From Bacteroidales bacterium UBA1179 (GTDB lineage Bacteria > Bacteroidota > Bacteroidia > Bacteroidales > Bacteroidaceae): DNA of 11,098 nucleotides. Positions 1 through 7,166 of this stretch are shown piece by piece. Where the stretch lies: the NCBI GenBank assembly GCA_002309915.1, contig DBYT01000018.1:1-11098 (forward strand). The letters are read 5' to 3'. Position numbers and translations under genes: made by a program. Positions within the stretch are counted from its first letter, which is position 1. Each line of letters starts with the position of its first letter. The notes beneath the pieces are model-generated. The model saw only the letters and a list, made by a program, of their open reading frames with translations. It was not told the origin of the DNA and ran no database searches.

Positions 1-1695
1 ACCCGCCCCGTACAGTATGAGGGAGCAACGGGCTCACCTGACCACTGCGATATCCACTGCCCGATGTATGCTGATTACGGTGCAATGGAACGCCATGAGC
101 GCGGCAATGACCCGCGCCCGATGATTGAGTGCGAATACGCACATGCCATGGGTAACTCCGAGGGCGGATTCAAGGAGTACTGGGATATTATCCGTGCCAA
201 CCGTTCTGTTCAGGGCGGCTTTATCTGGGACTTTGTTGACCAGGCTGTATATGGCAAAAACGCCGATGGAAAGGAGATTTTCATGTACGGAGGTGATGAG
301 GGTCGCTATCCCACATCGGACCAGAACTTTAACTGCAACGGTCTGATTGCCCCGGACCGCCGCTGGAACCCGCATGCATATGAGGTTCAGTATTACTACC
401 AGAACATATGGGCTACTCCGGTTGACCTTAAGAAGGGTGTCATTGAAGTATATAATGAGAATTTCTACACTGACCTGTCGGCCTACTATATGGAATATGC
501 TGTTCTAGCCGATGGTGCAGAGGTGTCACGCGGACAGATAAAACTGCCTAAGATTGCTGCTCAGAGCAGGGTCAAGGTTACCTCGTCAGATCTGGCAAAG
601 GCCTTGAAGAAGGCTCCTGCAGGCAAGGAGATACTGGTGAATGTGGAGTTTAAGCTGAAAGAGGCCGCTCCGCTGCTTGAAAAGGATTTCATTGTGGCAC
701 GTAATCAGTTTGAGGTTACCGGATATGCATTCCCGCAGATAGCTGAAGAGAACACTGAAGATGTAAAGATTGACGAGGCTGTGGCTTACGTCAAGCTTGA
801 GGCTGCAGGTGTTGTATATACTTTCAACAAGAATACAGGCTGGATAGATTACGTCGATATTGACGGCAGGCAGATCACACAGAACGGAAGCCAACTCAAG
901 AGTGATTTCTGGCGCGCTCCCACCGATAACGACTACGGTGCCAACCTGCACACACGCATGCAGGCATGGCGCAATCCCAACCTCAGGCGCACCGCTTTCG
1001 AGTGCAAGGTTGAGGACGGTCTGGGCAAGGTTAACGTAAAGTATGAGATAGAGCAGCTCCATGCGTCGCTTGAGATGGAGTATGTGCTGGATCACGAAGG
1101 CTATATGCATGTTTCCCAGAAGATGGTTACCCGTCCCGATGAGGCTGCCCAGGCATTGGCTCAGGCTGCACCGCAGCGTCCCGGCCAGCGCGGACCGCGC
1201 CAGCAGGGTATGCCTGATCTGTTCAAGTTCGGTATGACCATGGCGATGGCCAAGGAATTTGACCAGGTGGAATTCTACGGCCGTGGCCCTATTGAGAACT
1301 ACTCGGACCGTAAAGACTCGCAGTTCCTGGGTATCTACAGGAGTTCTGTGGCCGACCAGTATTTCCCCTACATACGTCCGCAGGAGAACGGCAACAAGAC
1401 CGATGTCCGCTGGTGGCGTGTGACAAACGCCGACGGTCTGGGTCTGGAGTTCTACAGTGACGCACCCCTGAGCATGTCATCACTCAACTATACCACTGCC
1501 GATCTGGACGAGGGTCCGCAGAAGCATAACGTACATGCGGGTGACCTGACTCCGCGCCCCTATACCGTTGTGCATATAGACAAGGCACAGTACGGTTTGG
1601 CATGCGTAAACAGCTGGGGTGCCACTCCGCTGGAGCCGTACAAGCTGCACTATGGTGACTATTCATACAGTTTCGTAATCAAGCCGTTGAGATGA
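1..1695 (+). CDS. lacZ: Beta-galactosidase, GH2 LacZ type (5'-truncated by window)
   Basis: The reading frame is open from base 1, so the start and the N-terminal part lie outside the window; 564 C-terminal residues are visible. The enzyme family hydrolyses terminal beta-D-galactosides. The motif CEYAHAMGNS contains the expected nucleophile Glu (codon 133-135; E537 in E. coli LacZ) followed by the active-site His. GGFIWDFVDQ supplies the Trp equivalent to W568 at the same 31-residue spacing. The acid/base Glu (E461) would lie upstream and cannot be checked. Further on are FWRAPTDND (from 907) and YGRGPIENYSDRK (from about 1276), hallmarks of the C-terminal beta-sandwich domain, and a normal LacZ C-terminus (HYGDYSYSF). 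An Ala/Gln/Pro/Arg-rich insert at about 1141-1209 interrupts this domain. The stop overlaps the next start by 4 bp. In Bacteroidetes such enzymes are usually exported for glycan use, but the signal region is not visible here. Confidence 0.95.
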   Translation, partial: TRPVQYEGATGSPDHCDIHCPMYADYGAMERHERGNDPRPMIECEYAHAMGNSEGGFKEYWDIIRANRSVQGGFIWDFVDQAVYGKNADGKEIFMYGGDEGRYPTSDQNFNCNGLIAPDRRWNPHAYEVQYYYQNIWATPVDLKKGVIEVYNENFYTDLSAYYMEYAVLADGAEVSRGQIKLPKIAAQSRVKVTSSDLAKALKKAPAGKEILVNVEFKLKEAAPLLEKDFIVARNQFEVTGYAFPQIAEENTEDVKIDEAVAYVKLEAAGVVYTFNKNTGWIDYVDIDGRQITQNGSQLKSDFWRAPTDNDYGANLHTRMQAWRNPNLRRTAFECKVEDGLGKVNVKYEIEQLHASLEMEYVLDHEGYMHVSQKMVTRPDEAAQALAQAAPQRPGQRGPRQQGMPDLFKFGMTMAMAKEFDQVEFYGRGPIENYSDRKDSQFLGIYRSSVADQYFPYIRPQENGNKTDVRWWRVTNADGLGLEFYSDAPLSMSSLNYTTADLDEGPQKHNVHAGDLTPRPYTVVHIDKAQYGLACVNSWGATPLEPYKLHYGDYSYSFVIKPLR

Positions 1696-2246
1696 GCGTA
1701 GGAAACGAAAGTCTGTGGATGGGGGTGATTGACAAGTATTACTCTGACAATCAGCCCCTCAGGGATCTGCTTCTGCTGCACAGCCGCCTTGTCGCCGACA
1801 AGGCCCTGAAGATTGTGGCCGCGCACCCCGAACTGGGTGCCGATGCCCCATTTGTCGAGGAGGCGGCCATGCTTCATGATATAGGAATTTTCCTTACAGA
1901 TGCCGATAAGATCCACTGCTTTGGCAAGTACCACTACCTGTGTCACGGTTACCTGGGTGCCGACCTGCTCCGCAGCGAGGGTCTGCCGCGTCATGCGTTG
2001 GTGGCTGAGCGTCATACAGGCACCGGCCTTACGCTCAAGCAGATCCTGGAACGTGACCTGCCCGTACCTCACAGGGATATGATACCCGTCTCCATCGAGG
2101 AGAAGATAGTCTGCTTTGCCGACAAGTTCTACAGCAAGACCAACCCCGAAGATGAGAAAACGATTGAGCAGGCCGAACGCAGCCTGGCCAAGTTCGGAGA
2201 GGAGGGAGTCATGATTTTCAGGGAGTGGTGCAGGCTTTTCCTGTAA
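1692..2246 (+). CDS. HD-domain phosphohydrolase-like protein
   Basis: A 184-residue cytoplasmic-looking protein with no signal peptide or membrane segment. It carries a complete set of HD-superfamily metal ligands: H30, H62-D63 in MLHDIGIF, H85, H108 in ERHTGTG, and D144 in CFADKF. The superfamily hydrolyses phosphate esters such as nucleotides or cyclic nucleotides; the substrate here cannot be read from the sequence. The H85/H108 pair suggests a two-metal HD type. The ATG at 1692 sits in an ATGA overlap with the lacZ stop, which suggests translational coupling. A second in-frame ATG at 1719 (MGVIDKYY) is a plausible alternative start because that is where the compact domain begins. It lies 93 bp before lptD, which has its own promoter. 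Family assignment is firm and the specific function unknown. Confidence 0.88.
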   Translation: MSVGNESLWMGVIDKYYSDNQPLRDLLLLHSRLVADKALKIVAAHPELGADAPFVEEAAMLHDIGIFLTDADKIHCFGKYHYLCHGYLGADLLRSEGLPRHALVAERHTGTGLTLKQILERDLPVPHRDMIPVSIEEKIVCFADKFYSKTNPEDEKTIEQAERSLAKFGEEGVMIFREWCRLFL

Positions 2247-2281
2247 CTATTAAAAATTCTGAAAACAGCCCCGCGTGTGCG

Positions 2282-2309
2282 CTTGTGTGAGCTTTTATGG
2301 GTACTTTTG
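2282..2309 (+). promoter_or_regulatory. Bacteroidetes-type promoter for lptD
   Basis: TACTTTTG at 2302-2309 matches the Bacteroidetes -7 consensus TAnnTTTG exactly. CTTG at 2282-2285 is a possible -33 element, with a 16-bp spacer that is slightly short. Transcription would start around 2315, giving a leader of roughly 25 nt before the GTG at 2340. The site is evidence against the longer reading frame that begins at 2277. Confidence 0.6.
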
Positions 2310-2339
2310 CAGTTTGATAAAGAGAAAGCTCATCAGCAA

Positions 2340-5111
2340 GTGAGGGGAAATAACAGAAAAAGATGGCTTGCAGTCCTACTCGGATTGTTTATTCCGGCCG
2401 GAATGGCAGTGGCTCAGGCCCCTGTTGATTCCATTCCCCCTGCAGTCTCCCCCATTGACTCCATAGCATCAGTTAAGGATACCGTATCGGCCGTACAGGA
2501 CTCAATCCCAAAGGGACCCAAGAAAAAGAAAGACGCTCTGGAAGATCCGGTCGTATATGAGTCAAACGACTCTATGATCTGGAACAACGGAGGTTATGCT
2601 TCACTCTATGGTCAGAGCCGTGTCGACTATCAGAATATCCAGCTGACGGCAGCCGTCATAAAGATGCAGATGGACAGCAGTCTGGTCTATGCCGACGGAG
2701 TACGGGATTCGGCGGGAGAGTGGATGGGAACTCCGGTGTTCGTTGACGGCTCAACCCCCTACGAATCCAATCACATAAGCTACAACTTCAAGACTGAGAA
2801 GGGCTATATCAACGAGATCATAACCCAGCAGGGTGAGGGATATATGACGAGTCAGGAGGCCAAGAAAGGTCCGGACGGAGAGTACTACATAGCCGACGGT
2901 GTCTATACCACCTGTGACCAGCATGATGATCCCCACTTCAATATCCGTATTACCCGTGCCAAGGTGCGTCCGGGACGCGACGTGATTTTCGGACCCGCAT
3001 ATCTGGAGGTCATGGGCGTTCCGCTGCCTCTTTTCGTGCCGTTCGGCTTCTTCCCGTTCATGGAGGGCGATTATGCATCCGGTATCATCGTACCCACTTA
3101 CGGTGATGAGATGGAGAGGGGATTCTACCTCAAGGACGGAGGTTACTATTTTGCCTTGTCCGATTATTTTGACCTCAAGGTGCTGGGTGAGATATTCACC
3201 AAGGGCTCCTGGGGCTTATCGGCCGAGAGTAAGTACAGGAAACGTTACAAATTCTCCGGTGACGTATATGTGAGTTCGCTTACCACCAAGACGGGTGACA
3301 AGGGACTTCCGGACTATCTGGTTGCCAAGAACTACAAGGTCCGTTGGACTCACCGTCAGGATGCCAAGGCCAATCCCAATCAGAACTTCTCGGCCAGCGT
3401 GAACTTTGCCACACAGAGTTATGAGCGCTCCAATCTGACCAGTCTGTATAACCCGTCGCTGACTTCACAGAGCACACGAACTTCAAGTATAAGCTATTCC
3501 AGGAATTTCCCCTCCATAGGACTTCAGCTTTCAAGTTCGATGAACCTGTCACAGAACATGCGTGACTCAACGCTGTCGGTGAGCCTGCCTTCACTTAACC
3601 TCTCACTCCAGCGTGTCTACCCGTTCAAACGCAAGAAAGTGGCCGGAAACCAGAAGTGGTATGAGAAGATTTCGCTTTCATACTCAGGCTCGCTGAGTAA
3701 CAGCATCACGGCTAAGGAGAAAGATATCATGCATAAGAGTCTGGTTCGCGACTGGAGCAACGGCATGAGGCATTCCATACCCGTGAGCGCCACCTTCCAG
3801 ATTCTCAAGACAATAAACGTGACCCCGTCATTCAACTACAGTTCACGCTGGTACTCCTACAAGATAATGCAGTCCTGGGATGATAACAAGAAACAGGTTG
3901 AAAGGGATACGATTTACGGTTTCAACCGCGTCTACAACTACAACTTCAGCGTGGGTGCCAATACGAAACTGTACGGTTTCTATATACCTACGAACCTGTG
4001 GAAAAGGGTGTTCGGCGACAAGCTGAAGGCTGTCAGACATGTGTTCACTCCGTCTGTCAGTTACAGTATGGCACCTGACTTCAGTCTGGCCCGATACGGT
4101 TTCTACGACACATATACCTACACTGATGACAAGGGCGAGGTCCGTACGGTGGAGTATTCGCCATATTCGGGATCCATGTACGGAGTGCCGGGAAAGGGAA
4201 AGTCGGGAACCGTGTCAGTGAGCATAGGCAACAATCTGGAGATGAAGGTTCTGAACAAACTGGGGCGTGATACCATTCACAGCCTGATTGATGAGTTGGG
4301 AGCCTCCATGTCATATAACTTTGCGGCAAAGACCAAACCGTGGAGTAACCTCAATACCAGACTCCGACTCAAACTGCCGGGAAACCACACTTTCAACTTC
4401 AACGCCACATGGGCCACCTACGCCTATGAGTTTAATGAGCAGGGCAAGGTTGTGGTAGGAGACCGTACAGAATATTCTTATGGTCGATTCGGCCGATTCC
4501 AGGGCATGAGCCAGAACTTCTCATATACATTCTCCAATAGCACGCTCAGGGAGTGGAGAGGCAAGATCAACGCCCTGTTTCACCTAGGCTCCCCGTCTGA
4601 AGAAGAGGAGGAGGTAGAGGAAGAGTTCGATGAGAATCCCAACGCAGACAGAACGTCACGTGTGGCTACTGCCGAATCGGCCCCGGGAAAACACGGCGGA
4701 GCGGCTCCGGTCGACGAGGACGGCTATGTGGGCTACTCATTGCCATGGTCATTCTCAGTCTCATACGGTATCACCATGAGGGAGGACCTGTCGGCCCCGA
4801 TCAATGTGGCCCGGATGCGCTATCCGTGGAAACTGACACACAGCATGAACATGTCGGGAAACATGAAACTGACCAACAAGTGGAATATCTCCTTCTCGTC
4901 AGGTTGGGATTTCGCCTATCATGAATTCACGATGACAACCATGAGCGTTACGCGTGACCTGCACTGCTTCAACATGTCTTGCAGCGTCGTGCTCAAACCG
5001 TATACGTCATACAACTTTACCGTCAAGGCAAACTCGCAGATGCTGGCTGATCTGCTCAAGATCAAGAAGCGTTCCAGCTATAACAGCTACGTTAACTGGT
5101 ATAACGAATAA
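2340..5111 (+). CDS. lptD: LPS-assembly outer membrane protein LptD (Bacteroidetes type)
   Basis: Probably the outer-membrane component that inserts lipopolysaccharide into the outer leaflet, working with LptE and the periplasmic Lpt bridge. I place the start at GTG 2340 (923 aa): it gives a textbook signal peptide (basic GNNRKR, then a hydrophobic core, cleavage near AVAQ), and the upstream GTG 2277 would put the promoter inside the coding region. After a Pro/Ser-rich linker, residues of about 80-270 form the OstA-like periplasmic domain (YGQSRVDYQNIQLTA, VYTTCDQHDDPHF, PFGFFPFMEGDYASG). The rest is a long run of Tyr/Ser/Asn-rich alternating beta strands typical of a barrel. There are only three cysteines: C192 in the N-terminal domain and C876 and C881 near the C-terminus. 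An acidic loop (residues 754-765) and a flexible stretch follow strand-like sequence. It is followed after 15 bp by asnA. In Bacteroidetes these proteins are often annotated only as putative LptD or OstA-like. Confidence 0.88.
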   Translation: MRGNNRKRWLAVLLGLFIPAGMAVAQAPVDSIPPAVSPIDSIASVKDTVSAVQDSIPKGPKKKKDALEDPVVYESNDSMIWNNGGYASLYGQSRVDYQNIQLTAAVIKMQMDSSLVYADGVRDSAGEWMGTPVFVDGSTPYESNHISYNFKTEKGYINEIITQQGEGYMTSQEAKKGPDGEYYIADGVYTTCDQHDDPHFNIRITRAKVRPGRDVIFGPAYLEVMGVPLPLFVPFGFFPFMEGDYASGIIVPTYGDEMERGFYLKDGGYYFALSDYFDLKVLGEIFTKGSWGLSAESKYRKRYKFSGDVYVSSLTTKTGDKGLPDYLVAKNYKVRWTHRQDAKANPNQNFSASVNFATQSYERSNLTSLYNPSLTSQSTRTSSISYSRNFPSIGLQLSSSMNLSQNMRDSTLSVSLPSLNLSLQRVYPFKRKKVAGNQKWYEKISLSYSGSLSNSITAKEKDIMHKSLVRDWSNGMRHSIPVSATFQILKTINVTPSFNYSSRWYSYKIMQSWDDNKKQVERDTIYGFNRVYNYNFSVGANTKLYGFYIPTNLWKRVFGDKLKAVRHVFTPSVSYSMAPDFSLARYGFYDTYTYTDDKGEVRTVEYSPYSGSMYGVPGKGKSGTVSVSIGNNLEMKVLNKLGRDTIHSLIDELGASMSYNFAAKTKPWSNLNTRLRLKLPGNHTFNFNATWATYAYEFNEQGKVVVGDRTEYSYGRFGRFQGMSQNFSYTFSNSTLREWRGKINALFHLGSPSEEEEEVEEEFDENPNADRTSRVATAESAPGKHGGAAPVDEDGYVGYSLPWSFSVSYGITMREDLSAPINVARMRYPWKLTHSMNMSGNMKLTNKWNISFSSGWDFAYHEFTMTTMSVTRDLHCFNMSCSVVLKPYTSYNFTVKANSQMLADLLKIKKRSSYNSYVNWYNE

Positions 5112-5126
5112 ATCAACATAAATGCT

Positions 5127-6164
5127 ATGAGCTACCTGATCATTCCTGAAAAGTACAAACCGCTCATGTCAATGCAGCAGACAGAGCAGGGTATCAAACT
5201 CATCAAAGAGTTCTTCCAACAGAATCTCTCAACCGGATTGCAGTTGAGACGTGTCACCGCCCCTCTGTTCGTGCTCAAGGGCATGGGTATCAACGATGAC
5301 CTTAACGGCGTTGAGCGTGCTGTCACATTCCCCATCAAGGACCTGGGCGATGCCAAGGCCGAGGTGGTTCATTCACTTGCCAAATGGAAACGTCTTACCC
5401 TGGCCGAGTATGAGGTAAAGCCCGGCTACGGAATCTATACCGATATGAACGCCATCCGTGCCGATGAGAGCCTGGGTAACCTGCACTCACTGTATGTTGA
5501 CCAGTGGGACTGGGAACGTGTAATCACGGCCGATGACCGCAACATTGATTTCCTGAAGCGTATTGTACGCAAGATATACTCAGCAATGCTCCGTACAGAG
5601 TACCTGATTAATGAGACCTATCCTCAGTTGGAGCCGTTCCTGGCCCGCGAGGTGTTCTTTATCCACTCCGAGGAGTTGCGCCGTCTCTATCCCGACAAGA
5701 CTCCCAAGGAGCGTGAGGATGCCATATGCCGGGAGCACGGCGCCGTATTCATCATGGGTATAGGCGGCAAACTGGGCGACGGAAAGGAGCATGACCTGCG
5801 TGCACCTGACTATGATGACTGGACAACTCCCAATCAGGACGGTTTCATGGGACTTAACGGTGACCTTCTGGTTTGGAATCCCATACTGGGCCGCGCCATG
5901 GAGCTCTCATCAATGGGTATCCGCGTGGACAAGGAGTCTATGCTGCGCCAGCTTGAACTGTGCGGCAAGGAGGAGCGCAAGGAGCTCTATTTCCACAAGA
6001 AACTGCTGGCAGGCGAGCTGCCTCTGTCAATAGGCGGCGGTATCGGCCAGTCACGTCTTTGCATGCTGTTCCTGCAGAAGGCTCATATAGGTGAAATCCA
6101 GGCCAGCATATGGCCCGATGACATGCGTGCCGCCTGCGCCAAAGCCGGAATACAACTGATCTGA
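5127..6164 (+). CDS. asnA: Aspartate--ammonia ligase (asparagine synthetase A)
   Basis: Makes L-asparagine from aspartate, ATP and ammonia in the cytoplasm, releasing AMP and pyrophosphate. The fold is related to class II aminoacyl-tRNA synthetases. At 345 aa it is slightly longer than E. coli AsnA (about 330) and near-identical motifs run throughout: EVVHSLAKWKR, LHSLYVDQWDWERV, GAVFIMGIGGKL, HDLRAPDYDDW, GLNGDLLVWNP, ELSSMGIRVD and GGGIGQSRLCM, the last being the class II-like motif with the ATP-contacting Arg. The extra N-terminal residues (MSYLIIPEKYKPL) are usual in Bacteroidetes copies. ATG 5127 is preferred; an ATG at 5122 is out of frame. It follows lptD by 15 bp and is separated from ung by one base, so the three are probably co-transcribed. 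Confidence 0.97.
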   Translation: MSYLIIPEKYKPLMSMQQTEQGIKLIKEFFQQNLSTGLQLRRVTAPLFVLKGMGINDDLNGVERAVTFPIKDLGDAKAEVVHSLAKWKRLTLAEYEVKPGYGIYTDMNAIRADESLGNLHSLYVDQWDWERVITADDRNIDFLKRIVRKIYSAMLRTEYLINETYPQLEPFLAREVFFIHSEELRRLYPDKTPKEREDAICREHGAVFIMGIGGKLGDGKEHDLRAPDYDDWTTPNQDGFMGLNGDLLVWNPILGRAMELSSMGIRVDKESMLRQLELCGKEERKELYFHKKLLAGELPLSIGGGIGQSRLCMLFLQKAHIGEIQASIWPDDMRAACAKAGIQLI

Positions 6165-6165
6165 T

Positions 6166-6828
6166 ATGGAGGTAAAGATAGACCAGAGTTGGAAGGAGCA
6201 TCTCCAGACAGAGTTTGACAAGCCCTATTTCAAGACCTTGACAGACTTTGTAAAGCAGGAGTACGCCCATGGTCCGGTCTATCCTCCGGGACGACTCATA
6301 TTCAACGCATTTGATCTGTGTCCGTTTGATAAGGTAAAGGTTGTCATAATAGGACAGGACCCTTACCATGAGCCGGGTCAGGCGCACGGACTCTGCTTCT
6401 CGGTACAGGACGGAACACAGTTCCCGCCTTCACTCAGGAATATATTCAAGGAGATAAGTGACGATCTGGGCAAGCCGGTTCCCGTGAGCGGGGACCTTAC
6501 CCGTTGGGCCCGACAGGGTGTGCTGCTGCTAAATGCCACTCTGACGGTCCGTGCCGGTCAGGCCGGATCCCATCAGGGAAAGGGATGGGAGGAGTTCACC
6601 GATGCTGCAATCCGTGAACTCAACGCACACCGTGACGGTCTGGTATTCATCCTCTGGGGAAGTTACGCCAAAAAGAAAGGAGCAGTCATTGACCGCTCCC
6701 GTCACCTGGTCCTCTCATCGGCCCATCCGTCCCCCTTATCGGCCTACAACGGCTTCTTCGGAAACCACCATTTCAGCCTCACCAACGACTGGCTCATAAA
6801 ACACGGAGAAACTCCTATAGAATGGTAA
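6166..6828 (+). CDS. ung: Uracil-DNA glycosylase, family 1
   Basis: Removes uracil from DNA (from dUTP incorporation or cytosine deamination) and starts base-excision repair. The 220-residue length is normal for family 1. The water-activating loop GQDPYH carries catalytic Asp at residue 65, followed by HGLCFSV, whose Phe stacks on uracil. LLNATLTV holds the uracil-reading Asn123. GQAGSHQGKGWEEF is the family segment after it. The minor-groove Leu loop HPSPLSAYNGFFG carries His187, the other catalytic residue. All expected catalytic positions are intact. The ATG is one base after the asnA stop, so translation is likely coupled, and it is the last gene of the left block. No T-rich terminator follows immediately; the first good candidate is the hairpin at 6933-6985. 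Confidence 0.97.
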   Translation: MEVKIDQSWKEHLQTEFDKPYFKTLTDFVKQEYAHGPVYPPGRLIFNAFDLCPFDKVKVVIIGQDPYHEPGQAHGLCFSVQDGTQFPPSLRNIFKEISDDLGKPVPVSGDLTRWARQGVLLLNATLTVRAGQAGSHQGKGWEEFTDAAIRELNAHRDGLVFILWGSYAKKKGAVIDRSRHLVLSSAHPSPLSAYNGFFGNHHFSLTNDWLIKHGETPIEW

Positions 6829-6834
6829 CTCAGG

Positions 6835-6921
6835 TTCGATAGTATTGGGGCGAACCCGGAGGGTGAGAGCGGTCCCGGAGGGCCGCCAAGCGACCATAGG
6901 GAGCGCGTTTACGTAGTAAAC
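6835..6921 (+). other. GC-rich structured intergenic element, unknown
   Basis: Between ung and the terminator hairpin is a GC-rich, non-coding-looking stretch. CCCGGAGGG occurs twice (6855-6863 and 6874-6882). GCGGTCC (6869-6875) can pair with GGGCCGC (6880-6886) around a 4-nt loop CGGA, with one G-T wobble. GTTTAC (6907-6912) pairs perfectly with GTAAAC (6916-6921) across a 3-nt loop. It could be part of the ung 3' untranslated region, an extragenic repeat or a small RNA. Strand and boundaries are not determined. Confidence 0.4.
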
Positions 6922-6932
6922 TAAAAAAAGGA

Positions 6933-6985
6933 TTTGGTCACAAGACAGGGCGTCCACAAAGGGGGCGCCCTGTTTTGTGACCCCG
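6933..6985. terminator. Long hairpin, probable bidirectional terminator
   Basis: The arm at 6936-6955 pairs with 6963-6982: 18 Watson-Crick pairs plus two G-T wobbles, around a 7-nt loop. On the minus strand, after tRNA-Arg, the hairpin is followed by six bases and then seven T (6929-6923). On the plus strand an inner 11-bp stem (6945-6955 with 6963-6973) is followed by TTT at 6974-6976, so it can also stop transcripts leaving ung. Its right arm includes the last five bases of the tRNA gene. Confidence 0.7.
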
Positions 6986-7051
6986 GTGGGATTCAAACCC
7001 ACGACCTGCAGAACCGGAATCTGACGCTCTATTCAACTGAGCTACGGAGCC
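6978..7051 (-). tRNA. tRNA-Arg (anticodon CCG)
   Basis: A full 74-nt cloverleaf can be drawn on the minus strand. The acceptor stem is GGCTCCG with CGGGGTC (two G-U pairs), the discriminator base is A, the D stem is GCTC/GAGC, the T stem is GTGGG/CCCAC and the T loop is TTTGAAT. The anticodon loop TTCCGGT gives CCG (7017-7015), reading the arginine codon CGG. The lowest anticodon-stem pair (27-43) is a T-C mismatch; the other four pair. The 3' CCA is not encoded, so it must be added after processing. It is transcribed towards ung, with the hairpin terminator immediately downstream. Confidence 0.95.
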
Positions 7052-7094
7052 ATTGTGGCCGCGAAGTTAAACAATTATTTCGTGAATTATTTTC

Positions 7095-7121
7095 TTGCTG
7101 AGAAGGAAAGGTTTATTTTTG
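7095..7121 (+). promoter_or_regulatory. Bacteroidetes-type promoter for the 7167 gene
   Basis: TATTTTTG at 7114-7121 matches the TAnnTTTG -7 consensus. TTG at 7095-7097 is a possible -33 element, with a 16-bp spacer. The AT-rich leader from about 7128 to 7166 separates it from the ATG. The rest of the gap from the tRNA (7052-7094) shows nothing else I can identify apart from sequence that must contain the divergent tRNA promoter. Confidence 0.6.
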
Positions 7122-7166
7122 CATGGTCAAACAAGTTCTAATCAAATAGATAAATCCTTTTAAAAT

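Noticed and set aside
586..1110. 174-codon open frame on the minus strand inside lacZ
   Set aside because: It is fully antisense to strongly conserved LacZ sequence and its translation shows no recognisable domain.
5938..6387. 149-codon open frame on the minus strand across the asnA/ung junction
   Set aside because: It overlaps two highly conserved genes and has no promoter or recognisable motif of its own.
6936..7051. Integration (att) site at tRNA-Arg
   Set aside because: The tRNA is intact, and no integrase, second copy of the tRNA end or change in gene content is seen; the repeat is inverted and explained by a terminator.
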